The notes under the pieces were generated by a model. The model saw only the letters and a list, made by a program, of their open reading frames with translations. It had not been told where the DNA came from and ran no database searches. A stretch of 64,000 nucleotides of DNA from Poronia punctata (taxonomy: Eukaryota > Ascomycota > Sordariomycetes > Xylariales > Xylariaceae). Location of the stretch: contig MU401629.1 in NCBI GenBank assembly GCA_022579005.1, positions 8,964 to 72,963 on the forward strand, read 5' to 3'. Of this stretch, positions 23,483-35,950 are shown in pieces. Positions within the stretch are counted from its first letter, which is position 1; every line of letters begins with the position of its first letter. The position numbers and the translations under genes are program-made.

Positions 23483-25769
23483 CTGGTATGGACCAAGCGA
23501 GCAACCTTGAAAGTGAGTGGTACCTCTGGTATCCCCCGCCGTATCTACCTTAAACTTAGTGTTGCTGGCTTATTAGGACCTCTAAGTGGGTAGGTGCACA
23601 TGCTATTGGCCGAGAGTCAAAAAAATACGGGAGTCTCAAGGGCCTTGCTGTCAGTCATATTTTTCTCCGCGCTCCCCTCCCGTCGTGTAGCGGCCCTACA
23701 GCTTCCACTCGAGAGAAAAAGAATGGCATCGAGCAAGGGACCAGAAGCTCCTGCATGGGGCGGAAAAAAGGTTAGCCAGTGAGAAGCGCTTGTTTCTGCC
23801 CCACGTTTTGCATGACAGACTGCCCAATAGTACATAGATACATCATGTATCTGGGTTAGTGTGCTAGGTTACCATACCCACCCACGTCCCCCTTCCTTAC
23901 CTTCTCTGACTTGATTTACCGGTATCCGACGGCACAGGCAAAAGTCACATCATATCCACTTCTATTTGACCGATACGGGTTGCTGATGTTGCTACTCGCT
24001 GCTGGCGAGTATCACGGCCTCTATATCTTCACACCGCTGGCTTAAATTGTTTCTAGAAAGAAAACCGGGTCGGTGGTCAGTGGTCACGAGCGCCCTTCAC
24101 CTACCTACCGAGTTCGTTACCGTCTCATCGGACTAAACTTATTCACATCTCTGCACTCGTGTGTTTTTGCGTCATAGGACAGCCGTGCCACCTCGACATC
24201 AGGAGGCCCTTTTAAACAATATCCCGAGATTATACGTTCTTCTCTGCCTTTAGGTCACCTTGCCCGATGCTTCAGCCGGGTATTGGGTGTTGTTATCAGG
24301 CGTCGATAGACGTGACTTAACCGCGAGGGTTTTCTATAAATAAATATCGAGAGGTGTTGCGGGCATATTCGTCGGCTTTGGTTATGACATCGTCAAGTCT
24401 CAGAGCCCAAGACTAAGGCAAGACCGAGACAGCTCGGGACGAGCGGCCAACATCGGCATATACAACCTACAAATAACCGCTCAGAAGAGAAGGTTATACG
24501 TAGAGGCGCGGTGCGGTCTTGTAAGAGCCGAAGGTTTAACCAACGTCGATAGCCACGTAGCACCATAGTCGTTGATGTGAATGTCACATGAATCTGTAAT
24601 CGGCAGTGCCCTGCAGGTAAGGCTTCATCATCGTAGCAACCAAGGCCCCAATCGCTCCACACGAACCTTAACACTGGTATCCACGCTTGATGACACAAAT
24701 ACTTTGGTTGGCCTATAACCAGTGCCATGCACACGAGGGTTGAAATCGCGGATCTGATGCGGGACATCTTGGACCAATGACTTCCAGAGCATTCGTCCCC
24801 TATATCTCTATCCTGTAGGTGAGCTGTTATAATGCTGTCATTGGACATTCCGAACGTTTACGGGCAGTCGTCGCTGTGTCGGCTCTTGCGAAGACGAATG
24901 GACGAACAATATCATCATTGATAAGATGCCATTCGGCCCAGAAGGGGGATCTGCACTCCCAGGATCATTACTAGAGAAATTGAACTTTCACATGACCACC
25001 TCGCATTCCGCGTTCATGCCCAATGGACTCCAGGTGAGATCAAAGCCCGTTCGTTTTGGTTTGCAACTGTAGTGTGGTGATCAAACGGCTCAATGGCAGC
25101 GGTGTCTGTGCTGCAATGCAACCAGAGAAAACCGGACCGATCCAACTCGAGCTCGGGCTCGGCTCTTACCAGTCGGTGGCATTCGACAGGCCAGATAATT
25201 CGGGGTCTCTACGACAGGCGTGCACCTGCGCAACGGTGCCGAAAAGCGTTCGCAGCAGAATATCCGGTCTGAGTGTGGCACATGACAGGCCTTTTGCCAA
25301 GTGGTTGATGTATACATCCGTCCGTCTCACACACTTTTATGGTGGTGTCCAAAGGCCAAAAGAGGAGGTGAGCATGGAAAACAAGGCAGTGAGAACCACT
25401 CACAGCGAGGAGTGTCCGGCCAGTCGCAATCGGGTACCACGTAGACGGATACCATCTGGGCACTTGCAGCGAGCTACGGCCTAACCACGTGTCGTCCACA
25501 TTCCTGGGGTTCTGAGAAGTAACGAAAGCCGCGCTGCCAGATGGATCGTCAAGTTTCAATATTTCTACAGCCTACATCAACGAGCTGACGTGCGTCATCC
25601 CTCTACGTGTAACTTTCCCCACATAATAACATTATGCTTAAGTGCTTAAGCAGTACACGAGGCTATATTCTCAGGACTTGGTGCGCAACGGTTCCCGGTA
25701 GGTGAGTACCGCGGACTAGGCGAGCGTAGCGGCTTCAACAAACTCAGGTCGCATGCGGTCGTAAAACAA

Positions 25770-25830
25770 CAGCTCAACTTTTCAACTCTCACTTTCTACT
25801 ATCGCGCTCTGCACGCTAAACTATAAACAG
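25770..25830 (+). repeat. Left terminal inverted repeat of the MITE
   Basis: 61 bp beginning CAGCTCAACTTTTCAACTC and ending TATAAACAG; pairs with 26150-26210 on the opposite strand. The block GCTCTGCACGCTAA (about 25807-25820) is perfectly shared. Confidence 0.88.
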
Positions 25831-26149
25831 GAACTTAAGGTACTATATACCTTTATAATATAGAAACTTGCAAAGCTTTTATAGCTATAATAAAAAGAAA
25901 AAAGAAAAAAAGTAACTATATGTTTTTTATATAGGTTTATACTTAATATAATGTTTTTTTTTGATTATATTTTAGCATATTTTTATATAGTTGTAAATAA
26001 ACAAAGCAAGTAAAGAGTACTTAGAAGTAGCTATGCATTGCTGCTTTTTTAAAGGCCGCGTATTAACTTCTAAGTACATTTAACCTAGCTAGACACCGAT
26101 AAATGTACATGTAGGTATAGCAAAACAAACAGGATAGCTAGGTATCTTT

Positions 26150-26210
26150 CTGTTTAAGGCTTAGCGTGCAGAGCGAGGTAGTGAAAAGTGCGAGTTGAAA
26201 AGTTGGGCTG
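26150..26210 (-). repeat. Right terminal inverted repeat of the MITE
   Basis: 61 bp; its reverse complement begins CAGCCCAACTTTTCAACTC and ends CTTAAACAG. Directly followed by the second copy of GTAAAACAA. Confidence 0.88.
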
Positions 26211-28330
26211 GTAAAACAATGTCTGACCCCCATAGCAGGTAATAGGCTCTAGAAATACATGTAACTTAGGTTGAAAGTTACTTGTTTAGGTACCCTATGT
26301 TCCTCACAAGTTCCCAACTTAAAAAATCGTGTTGACCCCCACCTATATCGGCCTCCCGAGTCCCCACTATGAACGCAACGCCCAAACGCTCTGTTGACTT
26401 CTCTATTCTGAGCATACGATCAAACAGACCTACCGAAGTACCTACTTAGTAACTTCAAGAGGGGAACTAAAGGCGTATATGTGGGTAATGAACTTCTTAC
26501 CTCCATCTTCAGTGTTTTCCCATGTCCGCTAATGTCTGTCGAGGACAGCATTTGCGCATGGACTAAGTATCAAATCTATCCACACCGGAATTGATTACTT
26601 TAATACGTAAAGGAGCCCCTCCAAGCACTTAAACATGAAGCGCGGGGCCAGACACTCGCTCCGCCGCGAATATGTTTCCGCCAACGGCATGGCTCACCTT
26701 GCCAGAGGTACTAACCTAGTAGATACATAAGCCTATTCCTTATACATACCTGCCTATTATAATCCTACTGTACGTGTACAAGTAGACGAAAATCTGATGC
26801 GATTTTGTGGGCCACCAGCTATGGCGGATCAACGGGTAGTGCCCTTCAAGCTACTCCAAGCCAGGTAGCGCTGTTGTTTCAAAGGGTGCCAGGAATGTTA
26901 ATTTAAACAAACAGACATGTCCCGGGCCGGATACCTATGTAGGTAATCGTTGTTCTGCGATGGGTTTGGATAAGTACTTATTACCTACACCATCCCTATG
27001 ACAGAAGCACCAGTCGCCTTAGTCAGCATGTAGCATTCGGTAACTACATGTGCGCAAAGTCGATGGAGATACCGCCGCCGTCCTGGTATTGGCTACCTCA
27101 CGATGCGCAGCGAATAGACATGACAATTGCCTCGAGTGTGAGAAAAGGCCATGTGCCTGGATGAATAATACCGTGGTACTGCAGACACAGGCTCTGATAG
27201 ACGAGAGGACTTGAAGAGGTCCACCTTTGGAAACCAATGTAATGCATTAGCTACCCACTACACTCTACCTACATGCGTACGTGTTGTGGATGTAGCTATG
27301 TATGTATGTATACGCGTACGATGATGTAGGAACCCCTGCTAAATCAGAAGTACATCATATGACCCCCGCAGTTGATTGGTTGGACATGAGCTGAAATTAC
27401 TTTGTTGGAAGTTTGACGGGTCATTTTTCTGCCATAGTAGGAGGTCATTAGTCTACCTAGTGTCTACTGGGTTTATCCCCACGAGAGAGGAATTCCTGCA
27501 CCTTTCCCGCTGGCCGGCGCCATTTTCACCTAAGCTACCCTAGGAGGTAAGTACCTGTTTTACCTTTCCGTTACCCCTATATTAACTAACTGTAACCGTA
27601 CTGACTGTGGACTGGCTTGGTTTGGTCCAGGAACGCCAGGCTTATGGTATGTAAGTACCTGGCTTGCAACTGGGATTTTCATCTAGGTAGGTATTAGTCG
27701 AGAGATAAATGCCGTATGTACTGCTACTGCTCCTCTACTGTCTCGCAGGCCGGATTTTCGGGCATCGGGGAGGAGCAACTGGATGCGATGTATATAGGGC
27801 CGGCTTCACTTGCCGGCAACGCTTGCAAGTCCGCCTGTGACACTGTGACTTCTTGTTGCGAATTCGCTCTTGCTGCCATTCTCGAACGCTCTTTACCCCC
27901 AAAGTCCCGTGTCCCAAGCTAGCCACACCTAGACTTGATAGTCCGAATAGGCCTAACCGCTTGGTTCCTCTACCTACCGACCTACTTATAAGGCGACTAC
28001 ACCCACTCCATATTGCCCAGAATCAACTGTCGTCTGCCTTCCCCTTTGTCCCATACCATCCTGCCGTATTTTTTAGGACTGCCCGTGTCCCACAAGTTCA
28101 CCATTTTTTAGTCTGTACTGAAAAACCACGAGTCCCTGAGATTTATAGTCCACTTGCACATAGTCTGTTGCCATTTTCGGGGGTCGGAAGAAACTGCCAG
28201 TGCTTCAAGGTCTGTTTGTATATGCAGGGGACCTGACTCAAATAAGAGGGCATCCGAGTCATCACCTCCAGGCCGGATTTGGACCCGGACTTTCCAGGAA
28301 ATAGAACAGTCAGGGCCTATTTCGATACGA

Positions 28331-29117
28331 ATGTTGAGCTACGACACCCCAGCCCCGATCAATAGGGAACCTGCAACAGCGAACTCCATGACATCCACAA
28401 TGAATCCCCTGGGCGCAGACCCTAAGCCAATCGACGCTACAATGGCGCCTGTTACCTCAGATAAGACAATTGCCAAAGAAGGCGGCCAGCAGGGGCCCAA
28501 AGTGCACCATATATGGCTCGTCACCGGCCCGGCTGGTTGCGGGAAGACAACGGTGGCTGAGTACTTATCCAAATCCCTAAACCTACCTTATCTTGAGGGT
28601 GATGCGGTATGTGGTCTGCGTCACTCAGTAGCCCATCGAGCGGGCGCCTCTTGGGATAGATTTCTGATAATTCTCCTTATAGTACCACCCCAAAGCAAAC
28701 ATAGATAAGATGGCCAACGGTATCCCGCTGACCGACGCTGACCGATGGGACTGGCTTACGCTGCTCCGCGAGGAGTCCTTGCGCCAACTGGCGTCGGGTG
28801 CCGAGGGCGTGGTGCTAACATGCTCCGCCCTGAAGCGAAAATACCGAGACGTTATTAGAGTAGCGCCGTACTACTCCCACGATGTGCAGCTCCACTTCAT
28901 CTATCTTCATGCGCCCGAGGCCGTGCTTCTTGAACGCGTTGGGCTTCGGGAGAACCACTACATGGGCGCCAATATGGTACGGAGCCAGTTTGAGATCCTA
29001 GAGCCACCAACCGCAGAGGAAACAGACGTGATCAGCGTCGACGTGAGCGGACCCGCCTCCGGGGTGCTCGCACAAGTGCTGGAGCAGGTAACGGTGAAAA
29101 TGACAGAGGCTGCGTGA
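28331..29117 (+). CDS. Gluconokinase (thermoresistant GntK/IdnK family)
   Basis: Phosphorylates D-gluconate with ATP to 6-phosphogluconate, feeding the pentose phosphate pathway. Exons 28331-28606 and 28683-29117 encode 236 aa; the 76-bp intron joins EGDA-YHPKANIDKMANGIPL, the family's substrate-binding block. The P-loop is GPAGCGKTTVAEY near residue 66. Other family blocks are LTDADRWDWL, VLTCSALKRKYRDVIR and FIYLHAPEAVLLERV. The start is uncertain: about 55 residues precede the kinase core and look disordered, and in-frame ATGs also occur at 28388-28400; the frame is also open upstream to an ATG at 28154. The tail after VLEQV is short. Confidence 0.9.
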
Positions 29118-30575
29118 CGAGGCGCGCGCGCGGTGATAGTTTAGCGTTTATGCAAGCATGGCTGCATATCCGCACATGGATTTTAGAGGGTTCGCCATTT
29201 ACAGCCAACACGACAGGCGGGGTTAAGAGGTGCTGGGAATCCTGGACTACCAAACTTATCAGTTTTCTATCACGTGAGTGTATAGTCGGGTCTGTTCGTT
29301 GTTACTATCTTTCAAACCAAGTGCGTAAGCGTCGGCGTCGAGAAAAGACGGCAAATGGGTTTGAATATTGTGGTCAGAGTTCCATACAACAGAAAATTCA
29401 CATGCATATTTTTTTCCATCACTACCTATATCTTATTTCTTGGCTAAAAGGGGCGACAAGAGGCGTATATTCCCTACTACTACCTATTCCCCCCATACTT
29501 TTGAAACATTAAAAAATCTTAGCTTTGGCATGAGAGTGTTGAAGCGAGAAACAAGTTCTTACGCGAGCTTGTCCGTTCTAACATTTGGGGGCAAACCTAG
29601 GTCGATGACGTGACCTCCTTTAAGACTGCAAACCCCCTCGGTTCAAAAATGGTGCACTCATCTTTTGATGTAGGCCCATGGCAGGATTCCTCGCCGGACC
29701 AATCGGACATATAAAAAGCAAGGCCCAATAGGCAAGATACAGAAGCAGTATTTGCCGCAGAATGGCGCCGTCAAGCTTCTAGAGCATATACGCCCAACGA
29801 ATAGGATTATGACTCTAATGTCACGTCTACAAGCGCCTCCAATGTTGCATTGCTTCTCTATGCTCTTTTTACTTCTGTTTTTTTCTTTTTCTTGTTTTTG
29901 GTATGTTTTCTTCTCGCTTGCTCTTGGTCAAATATCGTATATTTACGTCCACATGACGGTTTTCCGGAACCATTGCCCCTTATCTTACATCGGATCACCA
30001 AATCTAGCACCGTGCATAATGGCCGTACTTCTGGCTCGGACGTGGCTGCTTTTTGGCCTCACTCATCCAGCCCCTGCCGTACCTGCCCATTGAATGCACG
30101 ATTCTGTTGCGCCCCCAAACAGGCTGACGGGTAAGAGGAAGGAACCTGACTGCGGACCTGTACCTTGGGTTTGTCGAGACACATGGTGTTCTTCCTTGGT
30201 AGAGAGTCGCCTTGTGATCGCTTTTTCATGCTTTCTTTTTCTAAATCGGATGCTACCAAGCGTCGTAACCTTCCATCGGAATCTATACTCGTAATACCAA
30301 CGGCAGGCAGAAGCCCGTTGCGACTGCCTCTGCATCCTCTGCGATCCTCTGCAGTCAACACTGCATCGAACACCCTGGTTGTTGGTGCTAACTAGGCTAT
30401 GTACAGGCATTTGTTACTATAAGGAGTACTTGGAACCACTTTTCCCCAGAGGGCGGCATATCGAACCCCTACCGGAACCCTACCCAACAACTGGTAACCC
30501 CGGTGAGCGCCTGCAGGCGTTCAAATGTGGTAAACCATGGTCGTCTCTGGTCACGACACCTTGTGACCTCCCGTC
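29118..30575. other. Convergent intergenic region, no gene recognised
   Basis: About 1.46 kb between gluconokinase and the E2 acyltransferase, both pointing inward. Several overlapping open frames of 65-130 codons exist, one hydrophobic by virtue of T-runs near 29860-29920, but none has a recognisable feature. Confidence 0.55.
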
Positions 30576-32191
30576 TCACCGCAGATGAAGGACCATGCTG
30601 TCAGGCTCCTCTACGATTTGTCTGACCACTTCAGCGGCCCGGGCCATGGTTGCGCCATCGATGATCCGGTGGTCGGCACTCCAGCTCAAATTGCATACCT
30701 GCTTCTTGATGACTCTATCCTCTGGGCCGAATGCGGGGATGGTGCGCATGCGGCCGATGCCTAGGATTGCCACCTCTTTATCGACAATGATGGGGGATAC
30801 GTACGTTCCTCCTATATTACCAATATTTGACACGGTGATTGTTCCCCCACTCAGATCCTGCATCGACAACTTTCCAGCTGCGGCCAGGGACTGCAGGCGT
30901 GCCAGTTCGGCTGCGATCGACAGCAAGTTCCTATCTTCCACATTTTTTATCACGGGAACTAGTAGGCCCGTGGGCGTATCCATAGCTATTCCGATGTTGT
31001 GTTGGCTGCGGTGGATCAGCGTCGGCTTCGATGTTTGGGGGTCGACCTCCACGCGTGCGTTCAATATCGGGTATTTGTAGAGAGCGAGCGACACGGCCTT
31101 GACTATGAAGGGCAGATAAGACAGTTTCGTCGTCTCCACCCCTTCCTTGGCCGACCTAACGAGACCCTTGTTCAACCTCTGGCGCAATTCATGCAGCCGC
31201 GAGAAGTCGACCTCGTCGGCGTATAAGAAGTGCGGTATGCTTAGGGACCGGGTCATCGTCTTAAACATCTGCTGTTGGATATTTGTAAGAGGCACAGGGG
31301 TCTCTGTTTGTGTTGCTGTTTGGTTAACAGCGGCTCCGGGGACTACCGAAGACGGTGTGCTTTGTGTAGCCTTCCCATCTTGCTCTTGCCCGGCTAGCTG
31401 GCCGCTGTCTCTAGTCTCCACAAATTTGTATATATCTTCTTTTAGCACTCTGCCGTCTCTCCCGGTCCCGCTAACATCGGTTATGAGGACATTTAACTCT
31501 TTACATAGGTGCCGCACCGCAGGCGTAGCCAACGACGTGTATTTGCCATTGTTCTTTGACGGCTGTCTCGAAGTCGTCTCGTGGGATTTTGTCGTGTTAG
31601 TCGGAATCTCGGATTCTTGGAGCACCGACTGCTCCCCCCCAGATGGTTGGCTCGAAGGCTCTAGTTTAGGGGTTTCAGAAGCACCGCCCGTCGAGGGCTC
31701 TTCGGCAGTCAAGGCATCCAAGTCTTCTTGCTTGGCGTCGCCTTGTATATCAATATCTACAAAAGGCTTGCCGACCTTGGCCATCTCTCCCGCATCGTAG
31801 TATAGCTTCTTCACAACACCGGCGAAGCGGCTGGTGATTTCAACGGAAGCCTTGTCGCTTTGGACTTCGCATAACGGCGAGAACTCCTCCACTCGAGCTT
31901 CTGGCTCGACAAACCATTGGATGATTTCACATTCCACAATACCTGTGAATGAGGTTTTAGCTTTGCGATTCCTCTATTGGATTGTAACATTCTCATGGGG
32001 CCAAGTGTTAGCTTACCCTCGCCAATGTCTGCTAGCAGAACTGGTTTGACAGCTCGCATCCTCCTCGACGAGTGGAAGTCCCTGGAAGCGACGTAATAAG
32101 CCCCGCGTACCTGGGGGTCGGCCATTCGAGCGACCCCCTGGCAGATTCGCCATTGACGGCGCAAAGCACGAGAACTTCTCTGTAAAAACAT
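30576..32191 (-). CDS. Branched-chain 2-oxoacid dehydrogenase E2 (dihydrolipoyl transacylase)
   Basis: Mitochondrial core subunit that moves the acyl group from lipoate to CoA in leucine, isoleucine and valine breakdown. Exons 32191-32017 and 31942-30576 encode 513 aa; the 74-bp intron joins DIGEG-IVECEIIQWFV. Order of domains: an Arg-rich mitochondrial presequence; a lipoyl domain with the lipoylated lysine in SDKAS near residue 86; a Ser/Pro/Thr-rich linker; a peripheral subunit-binding domain (ATPAVRHLCKELNV, about 195-235); another linker; and the catalytic domain ending with the DHRIIDG active-site motif near 481. The DIGEG start and IIQWFV block favour the branched-chain enzyme over pyruvate or 2-oxoglutarate E2. 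It is divergent from ATP10 over 541 bp. Confidence 0.93.
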
Positions 32192-32732
32192 TATTCTACC
32201 GCTGATTTATTGAATGAAAAACGATATCCTAGACAAAAATAATATGAAAACATAAAAATGGCACGGCGAATTGTCCTTCCAAGGTGTAGAAGAAAGGGAA
32301 CAGGAACTGGGTGAGCTCACATCCCCACATTAGACCGCTTATACCCGTTATCTGGGGAAGCCGATGTTGGCCGTTATGGTCTGGTCTAGTGAAGAGTTGA
32401 AGACATGGCCTAACCTATCCTGTCTAAATTATGCACTTATTTAGGAACCCCACCAAATACGCCGGAGGCTACTGCTATCGATAAGAAGGAGGCCTATCTT
32501 TCGTCCCGTCGATGTTCCAGAATCCTTGTCATGTTCCTGCAGCTTGATCGTGTGGGTTAAACAAGATGTGCATTTCGGATGACAAGGTTTTGGCAGTGTA
32601 ACAGCAGCCAAAACCCCTATAGCCTCACAACTCACCACCGAAAACAGTTTATAACCATAAAAAAGGATGTATCTGTGCATGCCGAGGCCTACATGAACAT
32701 TTAGTCCAATAACATCAAAAAGGCGGGAAGAC
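32192..32732. other. Divergent promoter interval E2 acyltransferase / ATP10
   Basis: 541 bp shared by two nuclear genes for mitochondrial proteins transcribed away from each other. No site is recognisable by eye. Confidence 0.55.
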
Positions 32733-33895
32733 ATGTCGCGCATAATACACCGGTCGAGGTTACTTTACCTCGTGTCTCAGCCGCGAGGGTTTAGCACGTC
32801 ATGTCGTCAATTGGCCCAGAAAACGGCAAAAACGACTCCCAAACCAGACGCGACGGCTCCGAAGCCAGAAATAAAAGCGACAGATGCGGCCCCCCTCATA
32901 CCCGGCCTGCCTACTACGAACCAACCTGACGATTCCCAATTCGCCGATGTTCCAAAAGGACACGGGAAGCTTGTCAAGAATTTCACGCCGAAGCCGTTAA
33001 GCCGACCTATAGGCCTTCCGTACCCCCCCGAACCGGGTCAAAACACGGGGTTAGACCTGAGGACATTGTCCCAGCGGCGGGATGATTTTGTGAACTATGA
33101 CAAGGTTCTAGAGAGACGAAAATATCTGTACGTTCGAAGCAATATGAACCCTGCGACTCGCACTGCGTCATGCGGTCTGTACTTGAAAGGCCCAGAAAAA
33201 GATGAGTGATACATGAGGGATATACTGAGCTGACCAAGGCCTTCCTGCTGGTACCGTACAGAGTGAACAAGATATCCCGTCCATATTTCCGTGACTGGGT
33301 CAACTTGCAATTTCACGAGGGCAAGACGTTCCTTGCCCCGCCGCGGATCTTCAAGGGCGATTTATCGCTCTTCTTCCCGAATCTATACGGACAGACGGCC
33401 TCCAAGAAAGACAGGGAACCGCGGGACACGACGCCCCTGCTGCAGGGCCGCGTGTCCGTCGTCAGCGTGTTTAGCACTATATGGGCCGAGAACCAATGCA
33501 AGACGTATGTGTCGAAGGAGCACGCTCCTGAGACTGCTCGGCTCATCGCGGAGAGCGGCGGCAGGGCGCAGCACGTGCAGATCAACATCGAACAGGATGC
33601 GCTCAAGGCATGGATCGTCAAACTATCGATGGGCCGCATCAGGCGGGATCTCGGCGCAGAGGAGAACCACGAGCGGTACTTCGTCGTCCGCAAGGGCCTG
33701 TCGGACGAGATCAAGGAGAACATCGGCGCGATGAACAGCAAAGTCGGATATACTTACCTCATCGATTCCGATTGCAGGATACGCTGGGCGGCCAGCGGCT
33801 ATAGCGAAGATCACGAACGGGAGGGTCTTTTCAAGGGTCTGCAACGCTTATTGCTTGCGCTTCCGGATGCAGAGTCAGGCAAGTCACCAATATAA
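32733..33895 (+). CDS. ATP10: Mitochondrial ATP synthase assembly factor ATP10
   Basis: Inner-membrane assembly factor needed to build the Fo sector around subunit 6. Exons 32733-33127 and 33262-33895 encode 342 aa. The N-terminus (MSRIIHRSRLLYLVSQPRGF) is a typical presequence; a Pro/Lys/Thr-rich linker follows, then the family block SRPIGLPYPPEPGQN and RRDDFVNYDKVLERRKY. The intron (134 bp, GTACGT donor) is placed so that RRKYL runs directly into VNKISRPYFRDWVNLQFHEG; an earlier acceptor near 33230 would insert an unconserved stretch and break the phase. The rest is a thioredoxin-like domain (FSTIWAENQC, GYTYLIDSDCRIRWAASG). Confidence 0.92.
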
Positions 33896-34464
33896 GACAA
33901 GTTGTATCAAATTGTACTACTATGTAATTCAGGCTACTAGAATTGATACCCCCGCATTGTGTTCATCATGCAGGTCGTTCCTTCTATATCCATATTCTCG
34001 TCAATACGGCGATGGGGAAAGCCGGGGGTGCCCGCAATTATGCTAAGTATTAGCCGCCCGTAAGAAACCAGGCACCTATGTGGTTAAATGATACACCTAC
34101 ATATGACTACATTTCGTGAGGCTTCACTTCTCTACTTATGAGAAGGCCAGACTAGCAGCGAGGTCACCGCCTCCTGATAGATAGCTGGCGCCCAATAAAC
34201 CGATTAAAAAGATTCAAGTTCTATCTGCTCTGATGGGTATGTGAACAAAGCAGCTATTTTCACACAAGTTGACAAGTTGACAAGTACAAAAAATGTCTCT
34301 GAATCCGATGCGGCCCGTCAAACGCCATGCCTTACAACTCCCGCCAAGATATATGTCCATACACACCAATAATACAAAATTCGGGTAGATCCGGCCACTA
34401 ATAGTTAATGATGTTACGGTCCCATCAGCCTCAAAATAACACGTCCCGTCCCTTCGTTTTCACC
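33896..34464. other. Convergent intergenic region ATP10 / GOS1
   Basis: About 570 bp with two 3' ends; no open frame or structure that I can support. Confidence 0.6.
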
Positions 34465-35285
34465 CTACATAAAAAAGAAGAAGACGACGAAGCAGAAGGC
34501 GATGAAACCACCCATAATGAAACCATCGCGACGCTTCCTCGCCGAGATCTTGCCGATCAACGTGTTGAGCCCCGGTACTTGACTCGCGGCTAACGTGATC
34601 CTGCGGTTGATGCTGGCGAGTGTCTCGCGTTGTAGGTTGAAGCTCTCATTTGTCGCGTAAGCCTGGCTTAGCACGCTGTCCACCATATCGTGCGATCTAT
34701 CGATATGGTTCCGCTCGTTGAGCATGTATTCGGCCTCGGCGGCTTCCGGGTTATTCGCCCGGTAACTTTCGATGTCCTCCCGCACGTTCGATAGTAGATT
34801 CGCCCGGTTTCGGGCATCCTGTAACTTGGACTTTAGACGGCCTAGATCCCGCCGATGCTCTGCTAGTTTCTCTCGCAGGAGCGATAGGTTATTCTGCTTG
34901 AGCGCCGACGAGGTTAAGCTTGCTTCGGAGTCGAGCAAGCGTCCTAGCTGGCCGACAACGGTTTCGCGCTGCCGTTGGGATGAAGGTCAGCCTCCCCAAT
35001 AGACAAAAAAAAGAAACGGGTACGGGCCGTTAATCACCTTTTTCAGTATCTCTTCTAATTTGACCTCTGTCTCTCTCTCCTCGGGGCTCGGCTTTGGTGG
35101 AATGTTCGATACTGTGGAAAACTGAGAGTACGTGTGGAATAGCGACTCGGTCTATACGCCCATCGTGTTATTTGGTATTCGAAATGCTCGCAATTTCGGT
35201 GGCGTAGTGTAATTACCTGCGATTCTAAGCTCCGAGCTTGCTGTCGTAGTTGGGCCCAGCCCTGGTTTCCCGTAGCCGCTGCCAT
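34465..35285 (-). CDS. GOS1: Golgi SNARE GOS1 (GS28 type)
   Basis: Qb-SNARE for traffic within the Golgi. Exons 35285-35217, 35151-35038 and 34968-34465 encode 228 aa, matching yeast GOS1 in size. Splicing joins ARSLESQ-TESLFHTYSQFS and EEILKK-RETVVGQLGRLL. The N-terminal part is a coiled-coil three-helix region. The SNARE motif runs about residues 140-205 (MVDSVLSQAYATNESFNLQR ... INRRITLAASQVPGLNTLIG) and is followed by a single C-terminal membrane anchor (DGFIMGGFIAFCFVVFFFFM), so it is tail-anchored. Divergent from the L35 gene. Confidence 0.93.
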
Positions 35286-35950
35286 TGTCGGTATCAGATA
35301 CGGAGCTGCCTTTTTGCTCTAAAGCCGATGTGAAGGCGCCGACATGTAATTTGTCGAGCTAGACTGTGACCGTAGTACAGGGCGTTTTCGTCGTTGGATA
35401 TGGCGATTCAAAATATTACAATGCTTGTAAGCATGTCCGTGATGAAGTCAACTTCAGCCTACCAAGTTCGGCATTAGGTACTCGTATCTTCGCGGGCTTC
35501 CTGGTCATAGGCTCCACCGTTGTCTGACATTGCCTACCAATCTCCGGCATGAACAATCGTCAAGGTACGTGTGACGAACCGTCTTTGCTGCAAGCCTGCC
35601 CGGCCACTAAGTTGAGTACACTGTACCGGACTGTGCTTCAAGGACAGCTGCGCTAAAGCCACAAGGCTTTACATCAGCCACAATAGCACTGGAAAGATGT
35701 AGATACGTACCCCATTAAGCTCAATTGTACATCTGCCTGCCTGCCCACTCGAGTGGACCCGCTTAAGAGGTGGTACATCCTGGGCTTAGCTAGTGGTCTG
35801 TGCAGCACCGATTTCCACACAACTCTCCAAATCTCTTAGACCCTAAAAAGAATTTGGCGAAATTTCACGACACGACCTCCTCCCCCCCAAACGACGACGA
35901 CAACCCGCCAACCGGAGACCGCCAATTCCTTACGCCTAAAGCCACTCAAG
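35286..35950. other. Divergent promoter interval GOS1 / L35
   Basis: About 665 bp. The part just before the L35 ATG is C- and A-rich. No site is assigned. Confidence 0.55.

Larger units (their letters stand above)
25761..26219. mobile_element. Non-autonomous DNA transposon (MITE) with its target-site duplication
   Basis: A 441-bp element (25770-26210) is bounded by 61-bp terminal inverted repeats: 25770-25830, starting CAGCTCAACTTTTCAACTC, and 26150-26210, whose complement starts CAGCCCAACTTTTCAACTC. By hand about 52 of 61 positions match. Both ends are flanked by the same nine bases, GTAAAACAA (25761-25769 and 26211-26219), a target-site duplication. The interior of about 320 bp is strongly AT-rich (TTTTTTATATAG-type runs) and has no open frame, so it cannot move itself. 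A 9-bp duplication suggests a Mutator-like source; 8 bp (TAAAACAA) with CAG ends would suit hAT. The TIR divergence implies it is not very recent. Confidence 0.88.
23483..28330. other. Gene-poor 4.8-kb island
   Basis: The longest stretch without a supported gene. Open frames of up to about 150 codons occur on both strands (for example 24393-24848 minus and 25056-25484 plus) but show no domain, no homologous blocks and no matching splice structure. The middle contains an AT-rich MITE (25770-26210). From 26220 to 27720 the sequence is dotted with TACCTA/TAGGTA motifs. No transposase remnant was recognised. The right end presumably holds the gluconokinase promoter. Confidence 0.6.

Noticed and set aside
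23617..23835. 72-codon minus-strand frame upstream of DPP III
   Set aside because: No domain, overlapping frame on the other strand, lies in the presumed promoter.
24393..25559. Open frames of 116-151 codons on both strands in the gene-poor island
   Set aside because: No recognisable domain, no intron structure, unusual residue mix and overlapping frames on the two strands; consistent with chance in GC-balanced DNA.
29752..30134. Hydrophobic frames near 29.8-30.1 kb as a small membrane protein
   Set aside because: Hydrophobicity comes from T-rich runs and appears in two overlapping frames; no start context or splice support.
33228..33261. ATP10 acceptor at CTGAG (near 33228)
   Set aside because: It does not match the phase of the GTACGT donor and would insert an unconserved stretch before the VNKISRPYFRDW block.
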